Of a stretch of 64,000 nt of DNA, positions 30,593 to 39,741 are shown in pieces (within the stretch, counting starts at the first letter, position 1; the number at the start of each line of letters is the position of its first letter). Origin of the DNA: Cyanobium sp. Aljojuca 7A6 (lineage in GTDB: Bacteria > Cyanobacteriota > Cyanobacteriia > PCC-6307 > Cyanobiaceae). The position numbers were made by a program, and so were the translations under genes. Under the pieces are notes generated by a model. The model was not told the DNA's origin, made no database searches, and saw only the letters and a program-made list of their open reading frames with translations. The stretch lies in contig NZ_JAGQCY010000007.1 of the NCBI RefSeq assembly GCF_024346455.1, positions 1 through 64,000 on the forward strand, given 5' to 3'.

Positions 30593-32376
30593 TCAGGGGG
30601 CTGGGGTGGGGGCACCGCCCCCGGGAGCCCCCCCGAACCGCCAGCGCAGACCACCGCCGTAGGAGATCTCATTGCCATTGCTCCAGAACGAGCCGCCCAC
30701 ATCGGCATAGAGCGACAGGCTTTCGGAGGCTTCAAACTCGAGATTCAGGCCCACTTCCAAGGCACTGGCGCCCCGGTTCTGACCCAGAAGGGTCAGCGAT
30801 CCGGGTTCTGGAACCTGGGCGAAGGAGGCCGTGAGCTGGTGCTCCTGGTCGGCATTCCCCATCACGTCGTACGCGTAGCCGATGCTGAGGCGTGGAATCA
30901 GCCGTGACTGATTCGACAGACTGATCGGTACTTCCAAGGTTCCCCCGAGGCCCAGCACGAGCGAATCAGCCTTGTGACTGTTGACTGCAAGATTCAAGGA
31001 GTTGGCGCCGGTTTCATTGATGGCCCCCTGGCTGTATTTGGCGTAGGACACGAGGGCCCGTGGCTTGAGCCTGATGGCGTCGCGCTGGGGGGCCGGTGGG
31101 TTTTCGCCGCCGGCTGGCCGGGCTGGGTTCAGAACCCAGTCGTATTCAGAGGTCAAGGCCAGGCTGAGGCCATGGCCAGCCCATCGCGCCTGGGCCGTGC
31201 GATCGATCGTCCCGAACTGGATCGGACGGTTGGACCGGTTCTGGAAACTGGAGTAACCAGCCAGGGCAGCAATCTTCCAGGCTGGTCCAGGCGTGTACAG
31301 GCCGTAGACGGCACCTGAATAGGTGTCCGCATCGATGGTCACGTTGCTGAACTGGTAATTGGACAGTCCGCTGGTTCCATAGCCGAAGACGCCACCCAGG
31401 CGCCAATCGGGAGAGAGGCGATACTCCAGGCCATAGGTGGACTGGAAGATCTGATAATCCAGGGAGGCCAGGCCGCCGGTTCCCCTCAGGGACGCCTGGG
31501 TGTTGGAGGCATCCAGCATCAGGGCCCAGCGGTGACCGTCGCGCCATGAGCATCCAGGGGAGGGCGGCTCGGTGGCGGACGGCTTGTCGGCGTTGCCCTC
31601 AGCGGCTGGCGGTTGTCTGCAGCTCCCGTTCTCCGGGCCGAAGGACATCTTCTGGGTGGACAGAGCCAGTTGCAGGGCGTCCTGGCGGAAACGTTCCAGG
31701 GTCTCCAGACCCACCGAGATCTGGCTTGCGTAGGGCTCGGCGATCACCTGCTCAAAGGATCGATTCACGGCTGCCTGGCTGGGCAGGGCGTTCACAGCGG
31801 CCAGGACACCATTGAAGTCGGCGTTGCTGGTGGCGCCCACCACGGTCGGCTGACCCGTCTGGCCGGTGACGACATAGTTGGTCACCCCCTGGCCCAGGCC
31901 CGCGGCCACCGGCTGCTGGGGACCAGGGGAATTGGCCAGAATGCTGGAGGCGGCGCCACTCACATTCGGGTTCGGGGATGTCGGCACGGCCTGATAGTTC
32001 AGGATCAGCAGATCTGCCGTCCTGCCGAGGCAGTTGGAACTGGAAGTCACGCTATTCCAGTAGCAGAGATCCCACTGACCGAGTCGCAGAAGCGGTGTGT
32101 AGCCATAGGCGGCGCCAAGGGGTGTCTGCAACCGTGAGCCGTATCTTCGGCCGCTTGCTGCTGTCCCCACCAGGCCGTGTTCAGCAAGCGCGGATCGATG
32201 CCTCTGGGCGAATCCGGTGCCACGAAAAACTCGTAGTCGATCTGATACTGAACACCATTGGCTCCGATCGAGAGCATGGTGTCCGCCCTGGCCGGATCAG
32301 GGCCGCCAACCAGGGCACCCAGGGTCAACAGGCCGCCGATCGCCGAGATCGAAACGCGCTGCCTTTCCTTGACCAT
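30593..32376 (-). pseudogene. Autotransporter-like outer-membrane protein gene with a frameshift
   Basis: Two frames join into one protein. The first (ATG 32376) has a signal peptide (MVKERQRVSISAIGGLLTLG to PARA) and runs into DYEFFVAPDSPRGIDPRLLN. The frame then shifts by one near 32148-32165, in the repeat CAGCAGCAAG, and the second frame continues YGSRLQTPLGAAYGYTPLL through a linker into a beta-barrel domain with alternating aromatic strands ending ISYGGGLRWRF. The second part alone (30593-32170) is a 525-residue frame without a signal peptide. It could be a decayed gene, a slippage-controlled gene or a sequencing error. Confidence 0.75.
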
Positions 32377-32635
32377 GCCAGAGATCGTTACCTCCAGCCA
32401 GCCTATGCATTGGATGCGGAAAGACAATAAAACCCTGGGATCTTGTTCATCAATTCCAGGGATGAGTGGGCGTCCAATGTAAGAAAAACGCAAGTCTTGC
32501 TGTTGGAGGCGATGATCCCAGGGTGTCGTCTCTCTTGCCCAGCTGATGCCGACAGCGGCGGTTGTCCTGCCGCTGTACAACGGAACGAGACGCACCCGTG
32601 CCCTGGCCGTTCTGTCGCCGCTGCAGTTCCTTTAG
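32377..32635. other. Divergent intergenic region with nested inverted repeats
   Basis: Non-coding region, visibly AT-richer around 32,405-32,500, between the autotransporter-like gene and the AraC regulator. It holds the 11-bp perfect inverted repeat ACCCTGGGATC (32432-32442) and GATCCCAGGGT (32514-32524). A second, imperfect pair is GCATTGGATGC (32407-32417) and GCGTCCAATG (32470-32479). These could be binding sites for the adjacent regulator. Confidence 0.35.
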
Positions 32636-32788
32636 GCACCGGGCCTGAGCACGCTTCTGCGCAGCGACGATTTCGGCGCCTGGGACAGCCTCGTCGCCGG
32701 CACCCTGGGCCACCACCGCAGCCGACTGCTGCCGGGTTCACCTCCCTTCAGGGCCCATATCCGTTGGGGGGCTGTTGCGGAATTTGAG

Positions 32789-33556
32789 GTGCTGCTGCTG
32801 CACGGGAGTGGCCGGGTGGAGCTGCAGCGGCAGCAGGGCGGCCATGGGGTGCTCTTGTTGCCACTCCAGGGACTGACGCAGGAATGGGTCAACGGGATCG
32901 AGCAACTGGCCGAACCGGGCATGGCCTTGTTGTTCCGTCCCGGCGATGCCATGCGGGGTTGCACCAGCGACACCATCACCGGCCTCTCGATCCTGATCCC
33001 CGAGGCCTGCCTGCCAGGGGCTGCACCACCCTCACCCCTGCTCAACCAGGGGCCGGTTCATCGTCGGCTGATCACAGCAGGGCTGCAGCTGGCCATGGCC
33101 GCGGCCTGGCAACCCGAAGGCTCCGAGCATGCCGCCGCGGCCCTGGTGGAGGCCCTGCACCCGTGGAGCCACCCGCCCGATCCCGACCAGGACGGGGATC
33201 GCCTCAGCGCCCGTCGCCGTCGCCAGGCCGTGGCCGACGCCTGCGGCTGGATGGAGGTCCACCTGGGCCGTCGCGTCAGCCTCGAGGAGCTGGGCCTGGC
33301 CTTGGGGATCTCCGTCCGGACCCTGGAGTACGGCTTCCGGGAGCAGCTGGGCCGGTCGCCGATGGCGGAGCTGAAGCGGCGACGCTTGCGGCGCCTGCGG
33401 CAACTCCTGCAGGAGGCTGACCACGATCACCGCAGCGTCGCCGAACTGATGCAGGCCGCCGGACTGCTGGCCTGTGGTGTCACGGCGGCGGAGTACGGCC
33501 GCTGCTGGGGGGAATCGCCGCGGCGCACGCGGCAGCGACGGACAATGGCCCCCTGA
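32789..33556 (+). CDS. AraC-family transcriptional regulator (5' end unclear)
   Basis: The 255-residue frame from GTG 32789 has part of an N-terminal cupin-like sensor domain (LLLHGSGRVELQRQQGG) and a C-terminal AraC helix-turn-helix domain (RRVSLEELGLALGISVRTLE and SPMAELKRRRLRRLRQLL). Clear family-like sequence (LSTLLRSDDFGAWDSLVAGT) continues in frame 48 codons upstream to CTG 32645, but no ATG, GTG or TTG occurs there before a TAG at 32633. The gene has either lost its start, carries an upstream frameshift, or starts at CTG. It is divergent from the autotransporter-like gene, a possible target. Confidence 0.75.
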   Translation: MLLLHGSGRVELQRQQGGHGVLLLPLQGLTQEWVNGIEQLAEPGMALLFRPGDAMRGCTSDTITGLSILIPEACLPGAAPPSPLLNQGPVHRRLITAGLQLAMAAAWQPEGSEHAAAALVEALHPWSHPPDPDQDGDRLSARRRRQAVADACGWMEVHLGRRVSLEELGLALGISVRTLEYGFREQLGRSPMAELKRRRLRRLRQLLQEADHDHRSVAELMQAAGLLACGVTAAEYGRCWGESPRRTRQRRTMAP

Positions 33557-33570
33557 CGCGCGAACCTGCC

Positions 33571-34125
33571 GTGGGTTCTCCCACCCCCATCGCCACCACC
33601 GCCGAGGCCTTCGCCCGCTTCGACGGGCTCCCCCCCGTGGAGATCCCGTTCATGCTCGGTGCCTGGACGGGGGAGAGCGTCCCCACCGGCCACCCCCTCG
33701 ACGGCGCCCTGGAGGCCTTCCACTGGCATGGCAAGCGCTTCGACAGTGCGGAGGCGGTGTATCCCCTGGTGTTCACCACCCTCGGCGGGGGGCTGGCCTG
33801 CCTGGAGCCGAAGACGCTGGGCCCCGGTCTGCGCCTGAGCGAGCATTTTCCCGTGCCGAAATCGGCGTTGGTCGGCCGCCTGTTCCAGCTGCTGATACCC
33901 CTGCTGAGCACCGCCGACTCCAGTGCCCGGCTGCGGATGACCAGCTTTCGCGGTTTGGTCAGCGCCACCATGCTTTACGACCATCTCCCCATCAACGATG
34001 TCTTCCGCCAGCTGGACGACGACACCGTGCTGGGGGTGATGGACTTCAAGGGCATGGAGCAGCCGTTCTTTTTCCTGCTCCGCCGCGAAGGTCCGGATCC
34101 GTCACATTCCGTTACGATTTCCTGA
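33571..34125 (+). CDS. GXWXG/DUF4334 domain protein
   Basis: The 184-residue protein has an N-terminal GXWXG domain (PFMLGAWTGESVPTGHPLDG) and a C-terminal DUF4334 domain (ATMLYDHLPINDVFRQLDDD, then VMDFKGMEQPFFFLLRR). The combination occurs in many bacteria and its function is unknown. It starts at GTG 33571, 14 bp after the AraC regulator stop, so it is probably co-transcribed with it. Confidence 0.85.
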   Translation: MGSPTPIATTAEAFARFDGLPPVEIPFMLGAWTGESVPTGHPLDGALEAFHWHGKRFDSAEAVYPLVFTTLGGGLACLEPKTLGPGLRLSEHFPVPKSALVGRLFQLLIPLLSTADSSARLRMTSFRGLVSATMLYDHLPINDVFRQLDDDTVLGVMDFKGMEQPFFFLLRREGPDPSHSVTIS

Positions 34126-34184
34126 GGGAGTCCCTCTCCTGGTGATGGATCTCTCCGCAACGCCCTGCCCTTCTGCTGATCACC

Positions 34185-35120
34185 ATGCGCTGGACTGCCG
34201 CCGACATCCCTGACCAGTCCGGGCGGATCGCCCTGGTCACCGGTGCCAACAGCGGGCTGGGCCTGGAAACCGCCCGGGCCCTGGCGGCCAAGGGTGGCAC
34301 CGTGCTGCTCGCCTGCCGTTCGCTGGCGAAGGCGGAGCAGGCCCGCGAGGAGCTGCTCACGACGGCGTCCTCCACTGGCGCTCTCGACGTGCTGCACCTG
34401 GATCTGGCTGATCTGACCAGCGTGGCCGCCGTCGCAGGGATCGTTGCCGAACGCTATGGGCGCCTCGATCTGCTGATCAACAACGCCGGCGTGATGGCCC
34501 CGCCCCGCCGCCTCACCCGCCAGGGCTTCGAACTCCAGTTCGGCACCAACCACCTCGGCCACTTCGCCCTCACCCTCGCCCTGCTGCCCCTGTTGCGCGA
34601 CCGGCCCGGTGCCCGGGTGGTCACGGTCACCTCCGGGGCCCAGTACTTCGGTCGCATCGCCTTCGACGACCTCCAGGGCGAGCGCCGCTACGACCGCTGG
34701 GGCGCTTACGGCCAGAGCAAGCTGGCCAATGTGATGTTCGCCCTGGAGTTGCAGCGGCGCCTCGCCGACCAGGGAAGTCCCGCCCTGTCCCTGGCCGCAC
34801 ACCCCGGCTTTGCCCGCACCAACCTTCAGCCCGCCTCCATCGCCGCCACCGGCTCCCGGCTTGAGCCCGTCGCCTATCGGTTGATGGATCCCCTGTTCCA
34901 GAGCGCCGCCATGGGAGCCCTGCCCCAGCTGTTCGCCGCCACCGCCCCAGAGGCCAAGCCCGCTGGCCACTACGGCCCCGACCAGTGGGGCGGCCTGCGG
35001 GGCTGGCCCACCGAGGTGCGCATCGCCCCGGCCGCCCTCGACGCCGACCAGTGCCGGCGCCTCTGGGATGTCAGCCAGCAGCTCTGCGCCGAAGCGGCGC
35101 CCCTGCCCGCCCTGGCCTGA
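34185..35120 (+). CDS. Short-chain dehydrogenase/reductase
   Basis: The 311-residue protein has the SDR cofactor motif TGANSGLG (about 19-26), NNAG (about 102-105) and the active-site YGQSK (about 184-188). It resembles retinol-dehydrogenase/WW-oxidoreductase-like SDRs, which share ancestry with light-dependent protochlorophyllide reductase; the substrate is unknown. The arginine in the segment LLACRSLAKAEQA suggests NADPH use. It has its own start ATG 34185 and ends 51 bp before uvrA. Confidence 0.9.
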   Translation: MRWTAADIPDQSGRIALVTGANSGLGLETARALAAKGGTVLLACRSLAKAEQAREELLTTASSTGALDVLHLDLADLTSVAAVAGIVAERYGRLDLLINNAGVMAPPRRLTRQGFELQFGTNHLGHFALTLALLPLLRDRPGARVVTVTSGAQYFGRIAFDDLQGERRYDRWGAYGQSKLANVMFALELQRRLADQGSPALSLAAHPGFARTNLQPASIAATGSRLEPVAYRLMDPLFQSAAMGALPQLFAATAPEAKPAGHYGPDQWGGLRGWPTEVRIAPAALDADQCRRLWDVSQQLCAEAAPLPALA

Positions 35121-35171
35121 GCCTGTCCCAGGGTCGACCCCCGTAGACTCATCGGCTGCCGACCACCCCTT

Positions 35172-38100
35172 ATGCCCCGCGCCCGCGCCGGAACCACCAG
35201 CAAGAGCGCGGCCCCTGGAAACGGCACCTCCGGCGAGCCCCCGGAAGCCGCCCTGCGCACCTTGAACGGCGGCAGCCTCGAGGATGTGATCCGGGTCCGG
35301 GGGGCCCGCCAGCACAACCTGCGCAATGTGGATCTCACCATCCCGCGCAACCGCATGGTGGTGTTCACCGGGGTGAGCGGCAGTGGCAAGAGCTCCCTGG
35401 CCTTCGACACGATCTTTGCCGAGGGCCAGCGGCGCTACGTGGAGAGCCTCTCCGCCTACGCCCGCCAGTTTCTTGGCCAGGTGGACAAGCCGGATGTGGA
35501 TGCGATCGAGGGGCTGTCGCCGGCGATTTCGATCGACCAGAAATCCACCAGCCACAACCCCCGCTCCACGGTCGGCACGGTCACGGAGATCCAGGACTAC
35601 CTGCGGCTTCTGTACGGCCGCGCCGGCGAACCCCACTGCCCCCAGTGCAGTCGCTCGATCCGGCCCCAGTCCATCGACGAGATGGTGGACCAGATCCTCA
35701 CCCTGCCCGAAGGCACCCGCTACCAGTTGCTCGCCCCGGTGGTGCGAGGCAAGAAGGGCACCCACGTGAAGCTGCTGGCGGGCCTGGTGTCCGAGGGCTT
35801 CGCCCGGGTGCGGATCAACGGTGAGGTGCGCGAGCTGGCCGACAACATCGAGCTCGACAAGAACCATGCCCACCACATCGAGGTGGTGGTCGATCGGCTG
35901 GTGGCCCGTGAAGGCATCAACGAACGTCTCACCGACTCCCTGCGCACCGCCCTGAAGCGCGGTGAGGGCCTGGCTCTGGTGGAGGTGGTGCCCAAGGCCA
36001 ACGAGCCCCTGCCTGAGGGTGTGGAGCGCGAACGGCTTTACTCCGAGAACTTCGCCTGCCCCGTGCACGGGGCCGTGATGGAGGAGCTGTCCCCCCGTCT
36101 GTTCTCCTTCAACAGTCCCTACGGCGCCTGCCCCGACTGCCACGGCATCGGCCACCTGCGCAAGTTCACCATGGAGCGGGTGGTGCCTGACCCCTCCCTG
36201 CCCGTGTACGCCGCCATCGCCCCCTGGAGCGACAAGGAGAACAGCTACTACTTCTCGCTGCTGTTCAGCGTCGGCGAGGCCTTCGGCTTCGAGCTCAAGA
36301 CCCCTTGGAACCTGCTCACCGAGGAGCAGCGCCAGGTGCTGCTGCAGGGCAGCGAGGAGCCGATCGCCATCAAGGCCGACAGCCGCTACCGCAAGAGCGA
36401 GGGCTATGTGCGTCCCTTCGAGGGGATCCTGCCGATCCTGGAGCGTCAGCTGCGCGATGCCAGTGGCGAATCGGTGCGCCAGAAGCTGGAGAAGTACCTG
36501 GAGCTGGTGCCCTGCGAAAGCTGCCATGGCCTGCGGCTGCGGCCCGAAGCCCTGGCGGTGCGTGTGGGGCCCTATGCCATCCACGAGCTCACCTCGGTGA
36601 GCGTGGCCGTCACCCTGGAGCGCATCGAGGCCCTGATGGGCGTGGGGGCCAGTGAAGGGGCAGAGCCCCTGCTCAGCAGCCGCCAGATCCAGATCGGCGA
36701 TCTGGTGCTGCGGGAGATCCGCATGCGCCTGCGCTTCCTGCTCGATGTGGGCCTCGATTACCTGAGCCTTGATCGGCCCGCCATGACCCTCTCCGGCGGA
36801 GAGGCCCAGCGGATCCGCCTGGCCACGCAGATCGGCGCCGGCCTCACCGGCGTGCTCTACGTGCTCGACGAGCCCAGCATCGGGTTGCACCAGCGCGACA
36901 ACGACCGCCTGCTCGCCACCCTCACCAAGCTGCGGGACCTGGGCAACACCCTGATCGTGGTGGAGCACGACGAGGACACGATCCGCGCCGCCGACTACCT
37001 GGTGGACATCGGTCCCGGTGCCGGTGTCCATGGCGGCCACATCGTCGCCGAGGGTTCCCTCGAAGACCTCCTCATCGCCGAGGACTCCCTCACCGGGGCC
37101 TACCTGAGCGGCCGCCGCTCCATTCCCACCCCCGCCGAGCGCCGCGATTCCGGCAGCCGCCGGCTCACCCTGTCCAACTGCACCCGCAACAACCTCCAGG
37201 GCATTGATGTGGAGATCCCCCTTGGCCGGCTGGTGTGTGTCACCGGGGTGAGCGGCAGCGGCAAGAGCACCCTGGTGAACGAGCTGCTGCACCCAGCCCT
37301 CGAGAACCGCCTCGGTCTGAAGGTGCCTTTCCCCTCCGGGCTCGAGGAGCTGCGGGGCATCAAGGCGATCGACAAGGTGATCGTCATCGACCAGTCGCCG
37401 ATCGGCCGCACCCCCCGCTCCAACCCCGCCACCTACACCGGCGCCTTCGATCCGATCCGCCAGGTGTTTGCCGCCACGGTGGAGGCCAAGGCCCGTGGCT
37501 ACCAGGTGGGCCAGTTCAGTTTCAACGTCAAGGGGGGACGCTGCGAGTCCTGCAGCGGCCAGGGGGTGAACGTGATCGAGATGAACTTCCTTCCTGATGT
37601 CTACGTCCAGTGCGACGTCTGCAAGGGGGCCCGCTACAACCGCGAAACCCTGCAGGTCACCTTCCGGGGCCACACCATCGCCGACGTGCTCGAGATGACC
37701 GTGGAGCAGGCCGCCGAGGTGTTCGCCGCCATCCCCCAGGCCGGCGACCGACTCAGCACCCTGGTGGACGTGGGGCTGGGCTACATCAAGCTGGGTCAGC
37801 CCGCGCCCACCCTCTCCGGCGGTGAGGCCCAGCGGGTGAAGCTGGCCACCGAGCTCTCCCGCCGCGCCACCGGTAAGACCCTCTACCTGATCGATGAGCC
37901 CACCACGGGCCTCAGCTTCTATGACGTCCACAAGCTGATGGATGTGATGCAGCGGCTGGTGGACAAGGGCAACTCAATCCTGGTGATCGAGCACAACCTC
38001 GATGTGATCCGCTGCGCCGACTGGCTGATCGACCTTGGTCCGGAGGGCGGCGACAAGGGCGGCCACATCGTCGCCATCGGCACCCCCGAGTCCGTGGCCG

Positions 38101-38177
38101 AAAATGCCGCCAGCCATACCGGCCGCTACCTGCGGCACGTGCTGGAGCAGCATCCCCCCATTCCCCTCGCGGCCTGA
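35172..38177 (+). CDS. uvrA: Excinuclease ABC subunit A
   Basis: UvrA is the damage-sensing ATPase of nucleotide excision repair. The 1,001-residue protein has two ABC modules: Walker A TGVSGSGKSSLAFDTIF with the interrupted first domain and zinc finger (CPQCSRSI), signature LSGGEAQRIRLATQIG, and the second Walker A TGVSGSGKSTLVNELLH with zinc site CESCSGQG...CDVC and LSGGEAQRVKLA. The first about 45 residues are a low-complexity extension (MPRARAGTTSKSAAPGNGTS) relative to E. coli UvrA. A later start is possible but no better one is evident. Confidence 0.97.
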   Translation: MPRARAGTTSKSAAPGNGTSGEPPEAALRTLNGGSLEDVIRVRGARQHNLRNVDLTIPRNRMVVFTGVSGSGKSSLAFDTIFAEGQRRYVESLSAYARQFLGQVDKPDVDAIEGLSPAISIDQKSTSHNPRSTVGTVTEIQDYLRLLYGRAGEPHCPQCSRSIRPQSIDEMVDQILTLPEGTRYQLLAPVVRGKKGTHVKLLAGLVSEGFARVRINGEVRELADNIELDKNHAHHIEVVVDRLVAREGINERLTDSLRTALKRGEGLALVEVVPKANEPLPEGVERERLYSENFACPVHGAVMEELSPRLFSFNSPYGACPDCHGIGHLRKFTMERVVPDPSLPVYAAIAPWSDKENSYYFSLLFSVGEAFGFELKTPWNLLTEEQRQVLLQGSEEPIAIKADSRYRKSEGYVRPFEGILPILERQLRDASGESVRQKLEKYLELVPCESCHGLRLRPEALAVRVGPYAIHELTSVSVAVTLERIEALMGVGASEGAEPLLSSRQIQIGDLVLREIRMRLRFLLDVGLDYLSLDRPAMTLSGGEAQRIRLATQIGAGLTGVLYVLDEPSIGLHQRDNDRLLATLTKLRDLGNTLIVVEHDEDTIRAADYLVDIGPGAGVHGGHIVAEGSLEDLLIAEDSLTGAYLSGRRSIPTPAERRDSGSRRLTLSNCTRNNLQGIDVEIPLGRLVCVTGVSGSGKSTLVNELLHPALENRLGLKVPFPSGLEELRGIKAIDKVIVIDQSPIGRTPRSNPATYTGAFDPIRQVFAATVEAKARGYQVGQFSFNVKGGRCESCSGQGVNVIEMNFLPDVYVQCDVCKGARYNRETLQVTFRGHTIADVLEMTVEQAAEVFAAIPQAGDRLSTLVDVGLGYIKLGQPAPTLSGGEAQRVKLATELSRRATGKTLYLIDEPTTGLSFYDVHKLMDVMQRLVDKGNSILVIEHNLDVIRCADWLIDLGPEGGDKGGHIVAIGTPESVAENAASHTGRYLRHVLEQHPPIPLAA

Positions 38178-38180
38178 CCC

Positions 38181-38672
38181 ATGGCTGAACTCACCCCCGC
38201 CCAGGCGGCCCTGCTGCGCATCGTCTGCACCGTCGCCTGGGCGGACGGTGAATGCTCTACCGCCGAGCGTGAGCTGCTCGCCGAGCTGGTCGCCCGCCAT
38301 CTGCACGGCGACAGCCCCAACCTCGTCGATGAAGCGAAGCTGGAGGCCTTTCTGGCCGAGAGGCTGCCGGTGGCCGGCCTGGACGCTCTGGTGGACCAGC
38401 TCGGCAGCTCCGATGCCCGCCAGCTGGCCCTGAAACTGAGCTACATGATGGTCCGGGTGGGGCGGCGCTCGCCGGCCGAGTCCAGCATCAATGCCCAGGA
38501 ACGGCTGGCCTACCGCCACCTGGTCGAGCTGCTGGGCCTTGATGACGCCAAGATCCAGGAGATCGAGTGGGCCGCTGAAGCCGACTTGCCGAAGAAGGAG
38601 GGTCTGGCCCAGCTCCTGGCCGAGCTCACCGCCGGCTGGCGCAGCCCCGACGACGGCCGGGGCCCCGCCTGA
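38181..38672 (+). CDS. TerB-like (tellurite-resistance-type) protein
   Basis: The 163-residue all-helical protein resembles TerB, with LLRIVCTVAWADGECSTAER, where the acidic ADGEC loop corresponds to the TerB metal-binding site. A second helical bundle ends INAQERLAYRHLVELLGLDD. TerB proteins take part in stress and membrane-associated responses; the exact role is unknown. It begins 3 bp after uvrA, so it is probably in the same operon. It converges with the LCP gene 4 bp away. Confidence 0.85.
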   Translation: MAELTPAQAALLRIVCTVAWADGECSTAERELLAELVARHLHGDSPNLVDEAKLEAFLAERLPVAGLDALVDQLGSSDARQLALKLSYMMVRVGRRSPAESSINAQERLAYRHLVELLGLDDAKIQEIEWAAEADLPKKEGLAQLLAELTAGWRSPDDGRGPA

Positions 38673-38676
38673 AGCT

Positions 38677-39678
38677 TCAGGGGAAGGGGACCTCGCCGCT
38701 GCCGCTGGAGTGGGCCTGGTTGCTGTCGGGCATCCAGTAGCTGAGGTCGTTGTGCCAGTAGAGCCGGCCCGGCACCCGCTGGGTGCTCAGCTTGGTCCTG
38801 CCGAGGGCGGACATCAGCTGGGTCAACTCGATCGGCGAGAGGTCGGTGACCATGTCGTTGCCGGCGATCTCAAGCAGGGCCGGCAGCCTGGCGATCGTGG
38901 CCGGATCGGCGAGTTTGCGGAACACCTCGGCCATCACCAGCCGCTGGCGATCCATCCGGCCCAGGTCGCCTTCGGGATCATTGCGGAAGCGCAGGAAGCC
39001 TTCCAGGTCGTTGCCCTTGAGCAGTTGCTTGCCGGGGTAGAGGTCGATGTAGAGGCCCTGGGCGTTGTCGACGTAGTACATCCGCTTGGGCACGTCCACC
39101 TCGACGCCTCCGAGGGCTTCGGCCAGCTTGTTGACCGCGCCGAGATTCACCTTCAAGTAGCGGTCGACGGGAGCCGACAGCAGGCTGCCCACTTCATCCT
39201 TGGCGGTCTGGATGCCGCCGAGGGCGAACAGGGCATTGGCCTTCACCACCCCCAGCTGGGGTGAATCGATGAAGGTATCCCTCGGCACCTGGGTGATGTG
39301 GGTGATGTCACCGTCGAGCCGCACGGTGAACATCACGTCCGTGTTCTCACCTACGGTGTCGCGACCGAGCACCAGGATGCGGCGGTTTTCGACGGAGAGG
39401 GGATTGAGCACCGCCCCGATGCCTTTGGGGGTGGGAATCAGCCCGGCCAGGAACGGGGCAAGCCGCGCCGGAATGGGTCCGGCCAGCACGGCTCCCACGG
39501 CCACACCCAGCCCGAAGGTGACCAGGGGGCGGCGCCGTGACCGGTGCTGGGCCGGCGGCCGATGCTTGGGATCGGGCCTGGGGCTGGTGTTCTCAGGGAG
39601 CGCCACGGCCCCCATGTCTCGCTTCTCCCGTGCCTTCCGGGAGCGCGCGAGCCTTGAGGATGAATGGGCCTGAGTCAT
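38677..39678 (-). CDS. LytR-CpsA-Psr (LCP) family protein
   Basis: LCP enzymes transfer glycan polymers from lipid carriers to cell-wall peptidoglycan. The 333-residue protein has a basic cytoplasmic N-terminus, one membrane segment (about 52-72, VTFGLGVAVGAVLAG) and an extracytoplasmic LCP domain. That domain has the conserved VLGRDTVGENTDVMFTVRLD, QVPRDTFI, and the RFRNDPEGDLGRMDRQR block with pyrophosphate-binding arginines. It is probably involved in attaching polysaccharide at the cyanobacterial envelope. It is monocistronic and convergent with the TerB-like gene. Confidence 0.92.
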   Translation of the reverse strand: MTQAHSSSRLARSRKAREKRDMGAVALPENTSPRPDPKHRPPAQHRSRRRPLVTFGLGVAVGAVLAGPIPARLAPFLAGLIPTPKGIGAVLNPLSVENRRILVLGRDTVGENTDVMFTVRLDGDITHITQVPRDTFIDSPQLGVVKANALFALGGIQTAKDEVGSLLSAPVDRYLKVNLGAVNKLAEALGGVEVDVPKRMYYVDNAQGLYIDLYPGKQLLKGNDLEGFLRFRNDPEGDLGRMDRQRLVMAEVFRKLADPATIARLPALLEIAGNDMVTDLSPIELTQLMSALGRTKLSTQRVPGRLYWHNDLSYWMPDSNQAHSSGSGEVPFP

Positions 39679-39741
39679 TGTGCTACCCGCAGGGGCGCAC
39701 CATAGGGCTCGAAGTGTCGAAAAACCAGTGGTGGCGACGGT

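Noticed and set aside
33975-37931. Very long open frame (1,318 codons) opposite uvrA and the SDR gene
   Set aside because: It is low-complexity His/Gly/Gln/Leu-rich sequence antisense to two well-supported genes, an artefact of high GC.
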